Positions 23,860 through 34,947 of a stretch of 64,000 bases of DNA are shown here, piece after piece; position 1 is the stretch's first letter; each line of letters starts with the position of its first letter. The notes under the pieces are model-generated. The model was not told the DNA's origin. It saw nothing but the letters and a program-made list of their open reading frames with translations, and searched no databases. Origin of the DNA: Dryococelus australis. Lineage: Eukaryota; Arthropoda; Insecta; Phasmatodea; Phasmatidae. The DNA is taken from assembly GCA_029891345.1 (NCBI GenBank), contig CM056998.1, positions 174,974,239 through 175,038,238 on the forward strand. Reading direction: 5' to 3'. Both the position numbers and the translations under genes were made by a program.

Positions 23860-24700
23860 CACTTTTGGTCCAGCTGAAGACGGGAGCAGATGCCAGCTCC
23901 CGAAACATCGCGACAAGCTCGTCCAAGAGAAGCTACTGTGTTCTTCTGTGTTGTCATCGCCGTGTCTTCCAGACTGTGAGAAATTTTCTCTTCGTCTCAT
24001 GCCCGGTTGCGCCAACATCTCCGATCGGAGATCGAATGATCCTAGTTCCGAACCAGAATCTAGCTTGATCTTGTTTCTAATGTAAAAGTGTTGCACCAAC
24101 GAAATTTCATGATTCTGGATCTCCGATTCGTAGATCTCGGTTCCAAAGTGAGAGATCGAGATTAAGTACGAGGCAAATTTTGCCATTGGTTCGTAATAAA
24201 TATATGATGTCATGGAAGTAGGTGTATTTTTCACTATAGATAGAACTACAGTAGATGTGCGATGTTTTATCTGTTTTAAGTGAATTATTGTTGTACGAAT
24301 TTTACTGAATAATATTCACGTGCGTATAATATTGTTTTAATTTCCCAAGAAAATAATCGAACGTAGTTCTATCTGTTCGTGTATTTTCAAACTACATTTG
24401 TCGACGATGGCTGGTGATCTCGGATCAAGATTTCGAACCGCCACTTTCAGCAGTTCTAAATGAACTTCATCTCGATCTCCAGTGCAGCTCTGAACTCTAA
24501 TGGTGCAACAGTTTTTCTGTGTCGATCTTAGATCCGATCTCGGATCGAGTTTCAAACCACGATGGTACAACCGGGCATCAGTGTTCGTCCGTGCTGTCTA
24601 CGTTGTGTTCTCTTCGGTATTTTTCACTTTTTCCGTCTGATTGAAACCAACTGTTCTTCTGTGTCGTCATCGCTGTGTCGATTAGCCTTGTGGCTGTTAA
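23860..24700 (+). repeat. Tandem retroelement-like repeat with hammerhead-like core, split by a MITE
   Basis: Two partial units start with TTTTCACTTTT(G/T) near 23863 and 24620 and share CTTCTGTGT(T/C)GTCATCGC(C/T)GTGTC at about 23942 and 24657. Unit 1 contains CTGAAGA, a 7-bp stem (CGGGAGC with GCTCCCG) and GAAAC at 23875-23910, the arrangement of a hammerhead ribozyme core. Without the MITE the unit period is roughly 185 bp. Tandem hammerhead-bearing repeats are known in Penelope-like elements. The cleavage-side strand was not identified. Confidence 0.45.
24002..24577 (+). mobile_element. MITE with ATGCCCGGTTG termini (family H)
   Basis: About 575 bp. The inverted ends are ATGCCCGGTTGCGCCAACAT and the complement ending in GGTACAACCGGGCAT. 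GATCGAGATC-type words recur in the arms. The copy at 27952-28507 is the same element in inverse orientation. The target duplication is ambiguous (AT or CAT), so the superfamily is not assigned. Confidence 0.75.
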
Positions 24701-25339
24701 TTCGTCATCGTGTCATCCTGCCTAGTGCGAAACATTTTTGTCATCGTATCTGTGCTCGTCGGTGCTGTCTTAATTTGGGTTGTCGTTTTTTTTTCAATTT
24801 CTTTCGTTTGATAATTTGTTCTGTAATTTTGTTGTTTGTGTTTATATTGCATTAATTGTCAGACAAAATAACTTGCGGGATTTATTATACGTTTTATTTA
24901 TCTACTTTGACTTCAGCTACTCTTGACTCGATTTTTGTGTTCTTTGTTTTTTTTTTTCGTTTGTTTCATGTCTCAGACAACATGGTTTTCTGTTTATGAA
25001 GTTAATTCTTTTTTAACCATGTTCTAAACTATAGCTCCAATGCTGTATCTTTTCTGAATTATGAGAAAACATAACACATGCGAAGTTTGTTTATGCTATT
25101 TTCCAAGTTAACAATGTTAGCTCAGTATGAATCAGCATTACAGCAGAACTTTAATAAATATAAATAAATAAAATGAAACAACCTCAATTCGTGGGAACGC
25201 TCTCTGCTTACGACTAGCATTTAAGAAATATTTCACGTCCAAAAACTAGTTTGTTTCCTATTTCAATCTCCAATGATTGAACTGTATGTAGTGCGTGAAT
25301 ATGACCAAACCGAGCGTTTTCACATCATTAGGTACGAAA
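24701..25339. other. Unassigned
   Basis: T-rich sequence, possibly a continuation of the tandem repeat to about 24850, then AT-rich sequence. No gene seen. Confidence 0.35.
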
Positions 25340-25499
25340 TTTCCGGTACAGGACCTTAGCACTTTCGAAAGCCCTGCTTAGGATCTACTTTCATACTCAT
25401 TTCGTATCCTTCCGCCAATGTGTTAACTTAACATTGCTGTGGATCTAATGACTTCATCCATGCGTCATCCACGTGGAACCGCGTAGTTGTTGGCACAGA

Positions 25500-25850
25500 G
25501 GAAAGAATGGGGTAGAGTGCGCATACGAGGTATGCAAAAGCCACTCTCCGTGTTCCAACATTGGAGACTGCTTTTCTGCCAACAGCACTATCAGAATTAA
25601 CACGGATAGGATTTGAGAAGTTTGTATACGTCTTCCCCTAGCTTGGTTTCTGTATTTAAGCTGGCAAAAGTATTTTAGTCATGTAGAAGGGCGGGTCTGT
25701 TGAAAATTCAGATGTCAACAAAAAAACTTCATTACTGTTGATCACGTGACTGAAAATTGCACTGGCTGTGACAGGCGAGTCAATGTTTGGGACACGCACA
25801 CAGGACAACAATCGCTCTACCTCGTGCCTGGCCTAGAGTTGTTAAAAATA
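25500..25850 (+). repeat. Family D dispersed repeat
   Basis: Shares the order of family D motifs (TAGGATTTGAGAAGTTTGTA, TGTTGATCACGTGAC, GTCAATGTTTGGGACACGC) with 12525-12895, with more divergence. Confidence 0.5.
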
Positions 25851-26029
25851 TCGATGTGTTCCTAAAACGCAAATTTCTGCCCTAATGTGTACAAAACAAG
25901 ATGCGCTAACTTAGGTACCCACAAATTTAAACACTACTCTCGTAATAGAACGTTGAGTCATATACCTAGTTTTATTAATTCGCTATTATTTGACTGGGTT
26001 GAACTCCAGTGTATAATGTAGCACAGATA

Positions 26030-26863
26030 CAGAGTGGTCGGAAATTCCCTTTACAAACTCCTAGGACTTGTAGAGGAGACTGAGTAGACTATCTTTTGAA
26101 CAGGAACCCATGTCCGGAAAAGTACCGTTTCCGTGCTACAACCATTTCAAGTCAGGTGTATCACTCGTCCACTTCCACTGAGGGAAAGATGTGCCTGCGC
26201 TTGTATGCAACCGGGTAGGCAGTACATACTTCAGACAATCACCTGATGGCACGCGACATCTACCCTGCCTCGAGCCCCATTGCACGCGCAATTGTTCGCG
26301 TACTCGCTGGCGGGCTCTGTTCAACGTGATGCAGTACAGCCTCTTCCAATACGGGAGTGCGGCGTCTCTTTGGAGCACCACAGTCGTTCCTGTCGGCGGT
26401 GAAGATACCTTGTCCTCGCAGCCGTTGCGTAACTGTGGCCAAAAGGTTATGCGATGGTGTCGCACGTTGTGGATAATGCTCTTGATACAGCCGACGAGCT
26501 GCTCTTCCATTACCTTCAGCTGCGCCATACACATGGATCATGTCTGTGTATTCCGCAAACGTGTACTCAGTCAGGTTAATCGGAGAAACAAAGGCGCGTG
26601 CAATGGGGCTCGAAGCATGGTAGGCGTTGCGTGCCATCAGGCGATAGTCTGAAGTAATGTACTGCCTGCCCGGTTGCATACAAGCACAGGCACATCCGAG
26701 ACATTGCTCTTCCCCTCAGCGGAAGTGGACGAGTGATACACCAATTTGAAATGGTTGTAGCACGGAAACGGTACGTTTCCGGACATGTGTTCCTACCAAA
26801 AGACAGCCTACTTCAGTCCCCTCTACACCTTCTACGAGTTTGTAAGGGAAATTTCAGAGCATG
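26030..26863 (-). mobile_element. Mariner-like foldback: head-to-head 5' ends
   Basis: About 834 bp between TA dinucleotides, with ends CAGAGTGGTCGGAAATTCCC and its approximate complement. The inverted arms are about 265 bp (26030-26296 and 26596-26863) and include not only the terminus but the start of the transposase gene: both arms encode an MQPGRQYI-like beginning in divergent directions. The central unique part holds the rest of the N-terminal transposase fragment. Confidence 0.75.
26260..26679 (-). pseudogene. Mariner-type transposase N-terminal fragment
   Basis: An open frame of 139 codons. YTFAEYTDMIHVYGAAEGNG (residues 38-57), then AARRLYQEHYPQR and SHNLLATVTQRLR, is the N-terminal helix-turn-helix typical of insect mariner-like proteins (DUF4817 type). 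A second helix-turn-helix follows (LEEAVLHHVEQSPPASTRTI then ARAMG, residues about 111-135), and the frame then breaks where the second inverted arm begins. The whole DDE catalytic core is missing, so it cannot catalyse transposition. It could in principle make a DNA-binding fragment, but nothing shows expression. Confidence 0.75.
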
Positions 26864-26932
26864 TATAGTAGTTGACAGTGATTTCTTTTATGTTGATTTC
26901 AAAAGTGCTCACTTTACCGTGAACAACCTTTA

Positions 26933-27951
26933 TCTAAAGAGGAAGCGTTTACGCCATCTTGGATTTATATATTTCTAGTCATTATTTATGTTCGATATTA
27001 GTATTTGAAAATATGGCTTCGATAGGAGCATAGAACATTGTTTAATTATACTTTTCGGTCAATTATAGTTTTATTTCGTGTACTATAATACCTTTTGTAG
27101 TCATTCTCAGAGAGCAGCTAATAATCAATTCCTATTTATTTAACATGGTAAACAAATAAAGGTGGTTTACTGTTATTACCGTTATTCAATCATCTGAGTG
27201 ATGTACTATACGCCCTGTCAGAGAATACATTTAAATAATTAATGTTTAATCAGTTTTCTGATTCAAAAACTATCTAGCAGCACCACAATGACTTATCTCT
27301 TCCCCTTCAGATAGCGTAGTATAGATAACCAACGATGAACAAGTTTATTGACGTTTACTTATTTCTGGAAGCCAATATAGACAAATGAAGAAAGGGCAAA
27401 CCTCAACAACAGTTTCTGCCTACTTTGTCAGTACATGTTTGAAGGGAATGGCACATTTCATTAGTTCATTAGTGCGCTATCTTACACCGTAATAAAAAGA
27501 TGCAAATGTACGGCGTGAGAAACATTTTGACAATAATGCATCACGCTTGCAAAATATTTTCTCACGAAGTTCGCGGAAAATACTATCTAGGTTTGCCGTA
27601 TCTTTGGTTTTCCTCTATTCGCTTTTTAAAAAAAAAAAAAAAACCTATAGATTTCGTATGAGTGTGTTTGGGGTTTATTTTCATGTGCACTACACCCTCT
27701 TGAACGAATGCAATCCAGTTCAGAGCCAAGCTCTTAGAGGCGATACAAGGTATGCGACGGCTCGAGCCCCCGGCTGGATTAGCCGTCAAGTAATGTAAGC
27801 ACGTGGTTAGGACATCAAAGGGATGGGCGGCACCACACGCAGAAATGTTACACCGCCACAATTACTACGGACTGCATTGTGCAAGATTGCGCCCGATGCA
27901 GCTGAAACAGGTTCCACAAAAACAGATCCCTTATCTTGCTAATTCCCGGAT
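26933..27951. other. AT-rich, unassigned
   Basis: No gene or well-defined repeat. A poly-A run of 15 lies near 27629-27643. Confidence 0.4.
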
Positions 27952-28507
27952 GCACCATCGTGGTTCGAAAATCGATCCGAGATCGGATCTAAGATCGACA
28001 CAGAAAACTGTTGCACTATTAAAGTTCACAGCTGGACTGGAGATCGAGATGAAGTTCATTTCGAACCGCCGAAATTGGCCGTTCGAAATCTCGATCCGAG
28101 ATCACCAGCCATCGTCGACAAATGTAGTTTGAAAATACGCCAACAGATAGAACTACGTTCGACTGTTTTCTTGTGAAATTAAAACAACATTATAAGCACT
28201 TGAATATTATTCAGCAAAATCGTACAGCGATAATTCACTTAAAACATATCAAACATCGCACATCTAGTTCTATTGTGAAAAATACGTCTACTTCCATGAC
28301 GTCATATATTACGAACCAATAGCAAAATTTGTCTCATACATGATTTCGATCTCTCACTTTGGAACCAAGATCGACGAATTGAAGATCTAGAATCATGAGA
28401 CTTCGTTGGTGCAACGCTTTTACATTGGAACTAAGATCAAACTGTATCCTGGTTCGGAACTATGATCATTCGATCTCGGGTCGGGGAAGATGTTGGTGCA
28501 ACCGGGC
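27952..28507 (-). mobile_element. MITE with CCCGGTTGCACC termini (family H)
   Basis: Reverse-orientation copy of the element at 24002-24577. The left end is CCCGGATGCACCATCGTGG and the right end GTTGGTGCAACCGGGCAT. Shared interior words include GACGTCATATATTACGAACC and ACCAGCCATCGTCGACAAA. Confidence 0.78.
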
Positions 28508-28514
28508 ATAAGTA

Positions 28515-28940
28515 TAGTCTATTCGCGATGTCTTCACACTTTTGGAATCAAACCTTTGAACAATCGCCCCATGTATGACATGTTATGTTGTTTACTAAAT
28601 ATGTCGTATCACAAACATTTTATGCTTATTTTAATATAAAAATATCCTTTTTTTTGTTAAATTGAACGTTTACATATATTTATCTATAAATTAAAACATT
28701 TCATTTATAGTTATTATAAAAAATAGGGAAAGAATAGGTGTATTGGTAAAGACTAGTGAGAAATAGTTATTATGCAAAATATTACTATATACACTGAGTG
28801 CGCACGAATGCGGTGCGTGGTCCCTTTCGTGTAATTTTCTAGACTCGGTTAAGCTTTGTTTGCATGAGGCAGAGGAATATCCTGGAAATATAACTTTAGC
28901 AGGGCTTCAGAAGGAAAATATGAAGTAACCGTGAGCGGAA
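28515..28940 (-). mobile_element. Family C MITE
   Basis: The left terminus is TAGTCTATTCGCGATGTCTTC, directly after the family H MITE. The interior matches 10935-11356 and includes GTGCGTGGTCCCTTTCGTG and GGAATATCCTGGAAATATAAC. Confidence 0.8.
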
Positions 28941-29992
28941 TACACAGAAGCAGACGTGTTACGTAAGATTTGTTACGAGGATCTGATAAAAGACTTCGCC
29001 GTCACAAAAGTAGGAGAAAACTTTTCAATGTAATTAAAATGTAAGGATACAAAAATTAACTTTGTTTTGTCATATAAGTGCACGTTCTGTTGCACTTCTA
29101 AAAATAGAATTTCAATGTACGGTTCATTGTTTACATTTTGAATTACATGTAGACTGTTGGGGCACCAAAATCGTATATGCTTAGGGCCTCTTAAGGTCTG
29201 TGTACGTCCCTGAGCAAGCCTCGGAGGCCCTACGAGGCCGCTTGACCCTCCACTCACTCAGCACGACAATGTTCGCTGTGCGTTATGCTAAAAGCGGAAG
29301 GCGGGCCAGGCCCGAAGCACCTCCGCCCTAGCCCGAGTCTAGGCCTACTTATCTACCCGCTCGGCTCGACGGCTCATTAACGACGGCGATTTCTCCGACC
29401 TCGCGTATCCCGCGGGTTTCTAGTCCTGACTTCCGAGTTGCTCTCAGCCACAGGTGGGCGAGGTGCTCATGAAAAGACGGGAGGGATGGGAGGGAGGGTG
29501 GTGTTGTCCCAAACTTGAAAGTTTCTCAACTACGCCGTGTCACGCTAACTTTTTCCATTTCCTGACATCTCTTTCCCATAACTATCTGGCGGCACCTTTG
29601 AGGCAGCCTCATCACGCATTCTAACGATTTTGGACATCGCAGCGTCGGGAAGTCACAACGTAAACACTAGCGACAAGGTTTCTTTGGCGCAATAAAATTA
29701 CGTCGTCACAGACACAGGTTTATTTCTTTAAGTATTGATTTTAGCTATCCACGCTTTTATACCTGGATGCCTACGAAAGCAAACAATTAAGACACGCGGA
29801 ATAGTTGCTATTTCCGTAACGGCCACGACTGTTGCCACACACGCCGTGAAACAGTGGAATATAAATAATGCTATATACGTAAATAATGAGTCCATAAATA
29901 TTTTTGGCGACAGTTTCCAGTATCAAAACAAGGAATCGCTACAGTCTCTTCTGTCGCTCGTATCAGTATGGAGAGACAAGTAACTCGCACAC
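28941..29992. other. Unassigned; CpG-rich at 29210-29480
   Basis: The 29210-29480 stretch is GC- and CpG-rich and not recognisably part of any repeat here. The rest is AT-rich. The minus-strand frame at 28973-29257 has no known domain. Confidence 0.35.
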
Positions 29993-30390
29993 AGCCTATT
30001 CGAGATGATCACTTTTTTAGATAAAAATTTTGGAAAATCATTATATGTATGACGTGTATGGTTGCTATTTAAATATGTCGTCAGGTATCGTTAAGTACTT
30101 TATACTTCTGTTAAAATAAACATATTTTTATTTGACTTTTAGGCTATTTACATAATATATTTCATTTTATTAATAAAATTAATGAGGGAGAAAACAGTTA
30201 TGTTGATGATGCTCAGTAGGAAGAAGTTATAATAAAAAATATTATTATTTAATTGAGTGTACACATATACAGTGCGTTAGTGTAATTTTCCAGACGTGGT
30301 TAAGCTTTCTCCGCATGAAGCGGACGAATAACCTGAAAATAGAACTTTGTCAGAGCTTCAAATAAGTTGGAACTAACTATGAATGGACTA
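29993..30390 (-). mobile_element. Family C MITE
   Basis: About 400 bp. Starts AGCCTATTCGAGATGATCAC and ends near AACTAACTATGAATGGACTA. It shares TTTTCCAGACGTGGTTAAGC and the GAGCTTCA segment with the other copies. Confidence 0.75.
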
Positions 30391-30469
30391 AGTATAGTTC
30401 ATTTTTCCTTCGCTTCCCCTCTCCCCGGCACACACTGTAGCGCATATGTTTCGCCCCTCACACAGAGGA

Positions 30470-30690
30470 GGGGCCGCGGTGGTGCAGTGGTTAGACTACT
30501 CGCCTCTCATCAAGGCGAACCGTGTTCGATTCCCGGCGTGCTCGCTCCCCGGATTTTCGCACGTGAGAATTGTGGTCGGACGATGCCGCTGGTCGGCGGA
30601 TTTTTTCGGGGATCTCCCTATTCCCCCGCCCACGCATTCCGGCGCCGCTCCGTACCTCGCTTCGCCCTCATCGTCTCTCGGGACCTCTCA
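30470..30690 (+). mobile_element. tRNA-derived SINE
   Basis: Head GGGGCCGCGGTGGTGCAGTG with A-box, B-box GTGTTCGATTCCCGG, then ACGATGCCGCTGGTCGGCGG and GGGGATCTCCCTATTCCCCC. The 3' limit is uncertain. A 28-base T run at 30841-30868 lies further downstream and is not clearly part of it. Confidence 0.85.
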
Positions 30691-30839
30691 GGTGTCGGCC
30701 AACACGCCAGCATCATGTCCACCGTTATCGGTGCGCGGAGCAGATGTGCACTCACCTGTCTAGCAGTGTCTTCAAAGCATCGCATAGCAAAGCATAGGTC
30801 ATAACAGTTACTCGTCTTGATTGTTATCGTTCATATTGC

Positions 30840-30872
<33 letters not shown>

Positions 30873-30989
30873 AATGAAATGTCTCAGACAATGCAACTTT
30901 GAATTAGCAGAAGACAGAATTTGTTTTCTAAAATTGTATTTTAATTCAAGTTATGTAGAAAATTATTGTTGTTTGAGTTTGAACACATA

Positions 30990-31210
30990 AAGGCTGTTCA
31001 CGGTAAAGAGGAAACTTTTCAAGGCCGTGCTTAACAGTTCCTTTTAGTTTATTTCTATCATTTCACCAAAAAAATTGCCATGCGAGTAATAAACACATTA
31101 TATACATTTTACAGCTCTCTAACGTTCTGTGGCCACAATAAATTTTTTTTTTGTTGTTATATGCTTGCTGCAAGGACCATAAAAAGTGCTCGCTTTACCG
31201 TGAATAGTAT
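30990..31210 (+). mobile_element. Family B MITE
   Basis: AGGCTGTTCACGGTAAAGAG to GTGCTCGCTTTACCGTGAAT. The interior is diverged but retains TAATAAACACATTATATACA. It is followed immediately by a family A copy. Confidence 0.8.
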
Positions 31211-31215
31211 ATATA

Positions 31216-31637
31216 CGCTGTTCACGATAAAATGATCAATTTTGAAAGCCCTGTTTAAGATCTACTTGTATGTACATTGTGTATTACTCCACCTAATGTA
31301 AAATTACCATCGTCATGGGCCTCGTCACTTTATTCGTGCGTCGGTCAAGTGAAACTGTAAAGTTATTATAAAAGTAAATCCTTTACAAATCTGCTAATTT
31401 TTACACTTATGTCCATTTAAAAAACCCCGGAAGTTAAAGAAATAATTTTAAGCTATCACAAATAATCACCTAACACTTTTTATTCGGCGTTAAGAGATGG
31501 AAGTACTTTCCATCCATCGTTACCAACTTTACTGGGCGAATATCACTTAGAGCGCCCATTAAAATATATGCAGGCAGGGGCAGTGAATTTTTTCTAAGTT
31601 TCATTTCTAAAGTGCTCACTTTATCGTGAACAGCCTT
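31216..31637 (+). mobile_element. Family A MITE, complete
   Basis: CGCTGTTCACGATAAAATGA at the left, CTTTATCGTGAACAGCCTT at the right with TA after it. The interior is close to the 8206 copy. Adjacent to family B (30990-31210) with only a few TA-rich bases between, suggesting insertion at the edge of the neighbour. Confidence 0.85.
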
Positions 31638-31689
31638 TAATAAATTGTAATCCTATTACCTTGTCACAGGTAAATAAGTACACAGAGAC

Positions 31690-31856
31690 GAAATGTCATG
31701 GAGGTTCCTTTAATGTGGGTGTACCCATTCTACGATTGGCTGATCGAGGCTCTGGGAGCGAGCTCCATGTCTGACTGGATACTGCGTGATGCGAAAGACT
31801 CGCTATTGGCTGGACTGTCGGCTGTTACCACGCGCACATTGCCGAACGGTAGGCGT
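31690..31856 (+). repeat. CCAAT-rich dispersed repeat (family E), truncated
   Basis: GGTTCCTTTAATGTGGGTGT, then CGATTGGCTGATCGAGGCTC and CGCTATTGGCTGGACTGTCG, closely paralleling 22195-22435. It ends where the inverted-repeat element at 31857 begins. Confidence 0.68.
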
Positions 31857-32522
31857 AATTTCGCGGTTGAATTGGTAACAGGCTGGTCATCGTGTTCACA
31901 AAGAAATGATTGTAAACAGAAACGGCGAACCTCAGATGGAGGGAACTTCAAAACTGCGTAATCGCCATAACTGGGTCAGAAATAGACATGGATTATACGA
32001 ACGTGTTAATGTAATTGAATGCAGATACTGTCATGTACTTCCCACCTGAAAATAATACCATTCTCACGTCAGAAATGCAGTTCGAGTTACAGCGAAGAAA
32101 AGCATACATTAAAACTTCACTAGGACTCGAAATATCATAACTAAACCAAAAGTACGTATATTGAGTAGAAATTAAGGTTGTACACGTTTGTAACACTCAC
32201 GACCGACTCATTTCAACAAGACTTTCCAAATTTCGTCCTGAAATAAGGTACTATCTTCACTTCGAACTACCGAATATTCATCCATTTAAAAAATTGAAAG
32301 GCAAGCATGTAGTAAAGTAAGTTTCAAATGCAATGAGAGAAACCCGGCATTCAAAACGATGAGCAGCAACCATCAACATCAAGTTAACAATTCTACTAAC
32401 GTGCTCCTGACTGCGTTAGCCGAAAATGGCGAACACTGATTACCCCGGTCACCGTGCGTTCACAACAAAGTGGTAAACAGCAGCGCGAAACCACCTCGTT
32501 GTTACCAATTCAACCGCGAAAA
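31857..32522. mobile_element. Inverted-repeat element with TTTCGCGGTTGAATTGG ends
   Basis: The left end TTTCGCGGTTGAATTGGTAA is matched by the complement TTACCAATTCAACCGCGAAA at the right, about 666 bp apart. It interrupts or abuts a family E repeat. Superfamily not assigned; no coding capacity seen inside. Confidence 0.5.
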
Positions 32523-33710
32523 TACGTCTGTCTAGTGTTCCAACACTTTTCTGGCGAGTGACGCCATTTTGCTGGCGTAAGGCGGCTTGAATCTGCGTTG
32601 TAGGCGGCTGCTTCTCCTCTGTATCTTTTTAGTATTCTGTGACCTTGCCATGCTGGTGTAAAGTTACACACACATGTATGTAACGAGAATGTAATAAGAA
32701 TTGTTCTACATAAAAACTAATGTATTACAATAAACTTGTCTTACTGCAAGCTTTTCCCGTGGACAAATACACGGATCAATGTATTATGGAGCTGAACGTG
32801 AGGAACCAAATGATTCTGTATTTTCGGGTGTTTGTACGACACTTTTCACCAATGTTGGCGCTAACGCCCATATTTCCTTGGCTAGCTGCACGATGGCGCT
32901 ACGGACACACAGGAGCGATTACAGAGCTATCTTGTGTCGGACAGAGAAACGAGATCAAAGAACGCAAAAGACATCTCTTAAAGCTTTATTTCTTTTAAAA
33001 CCGTTTTAATATTCGGTTGTAAAAACGACAAGCGAATGACGGTACGGAGAAAGGAACCACTTTGATGTCTTTATCAGAACAGGAACGTTAAATCTAGTAT
33101 ACAGTCGTTCGAGTTAGCTTCTGTGTTCGAGAACTGCATTTCCTTAAAATGAGTCACTGGGAAATATTTTCTGTATCAATTAGCTTTACTATCAAGCCAA
33201 TGATAATTTAGATAACACTAGCAATATGCAGGTATATTCGGCCACGAACAAAATTATTATTGTGATGTACATTTTAAGTGCTCAAAATAAATCAAATAAA
33301 TACTCCGCGGTTTCTGCAATGGGCAACTTAAAATGAGTCAGCTTAAACCTCACCCCCAAATTTGAGTTTTTAGGAAAAATGTGCCAAAACAGCCCATAAC
33401 AATTTCCTAAACTGATTTCGCAATATGAGGGTGCCACCTGGCTGAAAGTGTTACGTATGTTCAATCTGTGATGGTGAGGGGAAGGAAGGGGGGTGGACTT
33501 GTCATCGACACGCCTATGGGACTTCAGCTGTGACATATTCCAGCATACTGGTAAATACGTGCTGCACGAGCCTATACAACTTTAGTAATTATGCGCGTGA
33601 ATCTTCATAGCTAAAAACATAGAGGAAACATTTATTTTAGTCATATGCAATTTAGATTTAGGAGGGGGAGGGGAATAAAATACTAGAGTAACTACACAAC
33701 TACGCTTGTA
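32523..33710. other. Unassigned
   Basis: No recognisable gene or repeat. Open frames at 32720-32998 are unremarkable. Confidence 0.35.
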
Positions 33711-34371
33711 TACACAATATGTTTTTGAATAATATGTCAGTATTAAAAACCACAGCATCTACGGACTAATACAACCAATAAATCCTACTAACAAAATTGT
33801 TGGAAAGATCATCTAGTATTTTAAAATTTTAATTGAAGTTAGCGTCGAGAGTCCGCGACCTCACATACCTGCGTACACAGCAAGTTGTATATCACGAAGG
33901 CGAACGGAACTGACGCGTCATGTGGCGACCGCCTATACACAGGCCATCATGGAAATACGAGAACAGCCTACTAAGTCGCCAATACTGGTGTTTGTGTGTT
34001 GTTGGAAATAAAATGCAATCACTTCTGGCAGCCTTTACTACTCAAATTCAAATGCTAATATCCCATCGTCCAAGTAGCGTACTAAAAAGCAATCACACGC
34101 GGTGCCCACGTGCCTCAAGTTTAAAATGGTGTCCTATGTGCAGGCGCTCTCAGCAGTACGCACCAGTTTCGTTCACCTGGGTGATATGCAACTTGCCATT
34201 CTCATATGTACGTAAAACTGCGGACTCCCTGCGTTGTTTTGCATAAATTCAACTTAAAATTTAATATACTAGAAGACCTTTCCAACAATTTTGTTATTAC
34301 GATTTATTGTTTCTATTATCTCATAATGCTGTGGTTTTAATTTCGACATATTATTTAAAATTCGTCCTGTA
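33711..34371. mobile_element. Mariner-like MITE with inverted ends of about 130 bp
   Basis: The arms share ACAAAATTGTTGGAAAG(A/G)TC, AAAACCACAGCAT and AATAATATGTC in inverse orientation. The outer ends are TACACAATATGTTTTTG and, on the complement, TACAGGACGAATTTTAA, next to TA. This resembles the end structure of the element at 15638, but the interior has no recognisable transposase. Confidence 0.6.
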
Positions 34372-34554
34372 TAGGTATTTGTAACGCATCACATAGCACT
34401 TTATCCTACTGAAGCTCCTCAGATCGTTCAGCGGTGTAGGCATGCCGCCAAACTGATGAGCGGTAAAATGAATAAGGCGTAACATTTTTGAAAGTTCTGA
34501 TTACAGTTATACTTTTTTAATAGACATATTACTATTCTTAAATTTACTAAGTTA

Positions 34555-34947
34555 ATTTATTCACGGGTTTTCCGCACTTTTTTAATCAAACCTTTGGAAT
34601 ATCACCCCAAGCAAGATTTTTTGGATTGTTTCCGAAAGCATTTTAAAACTTACTTCTGTTAATATAAATATATCTTATTTTTCATGAAATTGAACATTTA
34701 CTATATTGCGTTTGTAATTAATATTAATAAAAAGAGAGAAAATAGGTGTATTGGTAATGCCTGGTTAGAAACAATCTTGTGCAAAAAATATTGTTAAACA
34801 GAGTCCGTACAAATATTACGCGCTGTCCCTTTGGTGTAATTTTCTTGTATTATCTAAGCTTTGTTTGCATGAGGTGTATGAAGAGCCTGAAAGTATAACT
34901 TCAGCACGGCTTCAGAAAAGTTTGAAGTAACCTGTGAATGCGATACA
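34555..34947 (-). mobile_element. Family C MITE
   Basis: TTATTCACGGGTTTTCCGCA to AGTAACCTGTGAATGCGATA. The interior has ATTACGCGCTGTCCCTTTGG and CACGGCTTCAGAAAAGTTTG. No clear element was found in 34372-34554. Confidence 0.75.

Larger units (their letters stand above)
25340..26932 (+). mobile_element. Family A MITE split by two other elements
   Basis: The first third of family A is at 25340-25490 (TTAGCACTTTCGAAAGCCCT ... GTGGAACCGCG) and the right end at 26895-26932 (GATTTCAAAAGTGCTCACTT then TTACCGTGAACAACC). Between them lie a family D copy and the mariner-like foldback at 26030-26863. The left terminus itself is eroded. Confidence 0.6.

Noticed and set aside
23780..24234. 150-codon minus-strand frame
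   Set aside because: It spans the family H MITE edge and the tandem repeat; a composite of repeats, not a gene.
30841..30868. Poly-T run as a retroposed mRNA tail
   Set aside because: No recognisable cDNA adjoins it on the expected side, and homopolymers are frequent here.
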